Both the position numbers and the translations under genes were made by a program. This document shows, piece after piece, positions 62,665 to 64,000 of a DNA stretch of 64,000 bases. The stretch spans positions 97,967 through 161,966 of the forward strand of contig CAJTKK010000006.1 of assembly GCA_910576535.1 (NCBI GenBank). The letters are read 5' to 3'. How positions within the stretch are numbered: position 1 is the first letter of the stretch; each line of letters opens with the position of its first letter. The notes under the pieces are model-generated. The model searched no databases and was not told the origin of the DNA. It saw only the letters and a program-made list of their open reading frames with translations. This stretch comes from an uncultured Lachnospiraceae bacterium. GTDB lineage: Bacteria; Bacillota; Clostridia; Lachnospirales; Lachnospiraceae.

Positions 62665-63783
62665 ATGAACGCTATATTTTCACATGAAGAGACAAATACC
62701 AAAAGACAGAGGGAGTTTGATTACCTGAAAGGGATTTTTATGCTGTTTATTTACCTGGTCCATGCCTTTCAGGCAACGATGTCCCCGGAAGATCCTGTTA
62801 CCCAGTGGATTTTTATGTTTGCAACGATGTCTGGCGCAGCTATTTTTATTTTCGTTATGGGAATCGGGACTGTTTACAGCAGGAATGCAACGCCAGTGGG
62901 AATGGCAAAGAGCGGTGTCCGCATGGTGGTTTATCAGTATCTGAATAACCTTGCCTATGTGATTGCTCTGCTAATTCCCTACCCCTTCGTTTCTGGAAAC
63001 CTGACGGGAACCGGGAGGGATAATTTCAAATATTTGACAGTGGTATACATTCAATACATCAATATCTTTTTTATTACCGGAATTATTTATTTAGTATTGG
63101 CATTGCTAAAGAAGCTGAATATGAACATTGCAGGGTACGTGATAATGGGTGCGGCTGTGAGTATCATTGCGCCATTCCTTTATGGAAAACCTGTAGATGT
63201 GCCGGTGCTTGGGTATATTATGAAACTATTGATTGGAGATGCAGAGTTTGTTTCCTTTACGCCGCTCTATTTTCTGTCCTATGCGATGTTTGGAGTTGCC
63301 TTTGGCAAGATCCTGCGGCATGTGAAGGATAAAGCCAAATTTTACGGCATGCTGGCTGTTCCCAGCGCCGTGGTCATTATTGTATGGTGGGTATTGGCAT
63401 TCAGGGAATATGGTTCGAATATATCCCAAATGTATATTGCGTTACTTGATGCGTATTCACAGCCGAACCTTTGGCACGTAGTGGCAAGCATGGCGCACAT
63501 ATTTCTTTTTGCCATAGTATTTTTCTTTATGGAAAGAATCTGCAGAAAGGATGATAAACTGCGTGAGCCAAAGAATCCTGTTGCAAGGCAGATTTTATAT
63601 TATAGCGAACATATATCAAAATATTATGCATTACATATAATCGTATATTTTGTTGCTCTCGGAATCAATGGTTATGAGTGCTTTCAAAGTTATCAATGCT
63701 GGCTTCTTGCATTGCTTTCGATCCTGGTGACAGAGATTCTGGTAAGAGGATACAATATGCTGCAGGCAAAGGCCGCAGCATGA
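62665..63783 (+). CDS. Polytopic membrane protein, acyltransferase/HGSNAT-like
   Basis: A 372-residue protein with about ten membrane helices. The N-terminal RQREFDYLKGIFMLFIYLVHAF carries the R-x3-D-x-L-K-G-hydrophobic-His pattern found in membrane acyltransferases (OafA/OpgC) and in heparan-alpha-glucosaminide N-acetyltransferase-like families. A second His-containing motif ISKYYALHIIVYF is near the C-terminus. It may transfer acyl groups to cell-surface glycans. AGAGGA precedes the start. Family assignment is approximate. Confidence 0.7.
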   Translation: MNAIFSHEETNTKRQREFDYLKGIFMLFIYLVHAFQATMSPEDPVTQWIFMFATMSGAAIFIFVMGIGTVYSRNATPVGMAKSGVRMVVYQYLNNLAYVIALLIPYPFVSGNLTGTGRDNFKYLTVVYIQYINIFFITGIIYLVLALLKKLNMNIAGYVIMGAAVSIIAPFLYGKPVDVPVLGYIMKLLIGDAEFVSFTPLYFLSYAMFGVAFGKILRHVKDKAKFYGMLAVPSAVVIIVWWVLAFREYGSNISQMYIALLDAYSQPNLWHVVASMAHIFLFAIVFFFMERICRKDDKLREPKNPVARQILYYSEHISKYYALHIIVYFVALGINGYECFQSYQCWLLALLSILVTEILVRGYNMLQAKAAA

Positions 63784-63809
63784 CAAATAGATTTGTGCAG
63801 GCAAAGGTA

Positions 63810-63966
63810 AGGAACTGTCACGAAATAAATTAGCCATTCGGCTTGTTTAAATGCTCATCTGCTGCATCAGAAAATCTTGACGTAGCCCGCTACGCCTGCG
63901 ATTTTCTTCTTTGCAGATGAACATTTATCCAGCGCCGACGGACTAATTTATTTCTGAACAGTTCCT
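63810..63966. mobile_element. MITE-like element with long terminal inverted repeats
   Basis: The ends read AGGAACTGT-N3-GAAATAAATTAG and its reverse complement (63810-63833 and 63943-63966), differing in only three bases. Inside are nested inverted repeats: CATCTGC/GCAGATG, GAAAATC/GATTTTC and GTAGC/GCTAC at the centre. The whole 157 bp can fold into one long hairpin and has no gene, the form of a miniature inverted-repeat transposable element or a large structured repeat. No clear target duplication is visible. Confidence 0.75.
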
Positions 63967-64000
63967 AAGCCATGTATAGGCTGTGTGTTGTGTCCAGGCG

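Noticed and set aside
1..64000. CRISPR arrays, tRNA and rRNA genes
   Set aside because: No regularly spaced repeats, cloverleaf-like sequence with a conserved T-arm, or rRNA signature was seen on either strand.

Overview
The window looks like a chromosomal segment of a Gram-positive anaerobe of the Clostridia, most likely a Lachnospiraceae member. The basis is gene content and order (rho-rpmE-DUF1385-prmC-prfA, iron-sulfur L-serine dehydratase sdaAB/sdaAA, DUF4250, DUF4364, DUF1576, DUF5722, an M18 aminopeptidase, many GHKL/LytTR two-component systems) together with strong AGGAGG-type ribosome binding sites. No rRNA, tRNA or CRISPR array was seen.

Layout. 1-1.4 kb: end of a GHKL histidine kinase and a short lipoprotein. 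1.8-3.9 kb: a methyl-accepting chemotaxis protein behind a long leader. 4.0-9.2 kb: an ABC transporter (ATPase + FtsX-like permease) divergent from a LytTR response regulator and its GHKL kinase, with four regularly spaced direct repeats between them. 9.4-12.6 kb: a class D beta-lactamase-like lipoprotein convergent with blaI-blaR1, which has a clear BlaI operator/promoter. 12.6-25.0 kb: an accessory island, AT-rich in its first part, with glycine-zipper membrane proteins, a TerB-like protein, a CxxCxxxCC protein, a WYL-domain regulator, several unrecognised proteins, a P-loop GTPase, and decaying remnants including an integrase fragment. 25.1-32.2 kb: CIRCE-controlled clpB, then a corrinoid-activator-type ASKHA protein, a V4R protein and DUF1576. 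32.3-44.9 kb: housekeeping genes (polysaccharide deacetylase, rarA, DUF5722, DUF4364, radical SAM, malic enzyme, rho, rpmE, DUF1385, prmC, prfA). 45.1-48.6 kb: kinase-LytTR regulator-kinase. 49.3-56.7 kb: GNAT, nth, recQ, sdaAB, sdaAA, flavin-type oxidoreductase, DUF2156, M18 aminopeptidase. 56.9-63.8 kb: DUF342 protein, HD-GYP protein with a degenerate receiver, subtilase, membrane acyltransferase-like protein. The window ends in a 157-bp self-complementary MITE-like repeat.

The main candidate for something undescribed is the island at 12.6-25 kb. A 17-bp palindrome of the form ATGACA-N5-TGTCAT occurs four times (12851, 18417, 19774, 20902). Each time it lies exactly 10 bp upstream of a -10-like hexamer on the + strand, and each time a start codon of an island gene or remnant follows. 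I found no copy elsewhere in the window. A WYL-domain regulator sits in the middle of the set, so I infer a small WYL-controlled regulon of proteins rich in glycine-zipper membrane segments plus a GTPase, a composition reminiscent of membrane-acting stress or anti-phage modules. Parts of the island have been duplicated and are decaying: three in-frame stop codons, an N-terminal fragment of the CxxC protein, and a paralogous glycine-zipper pseudogene.
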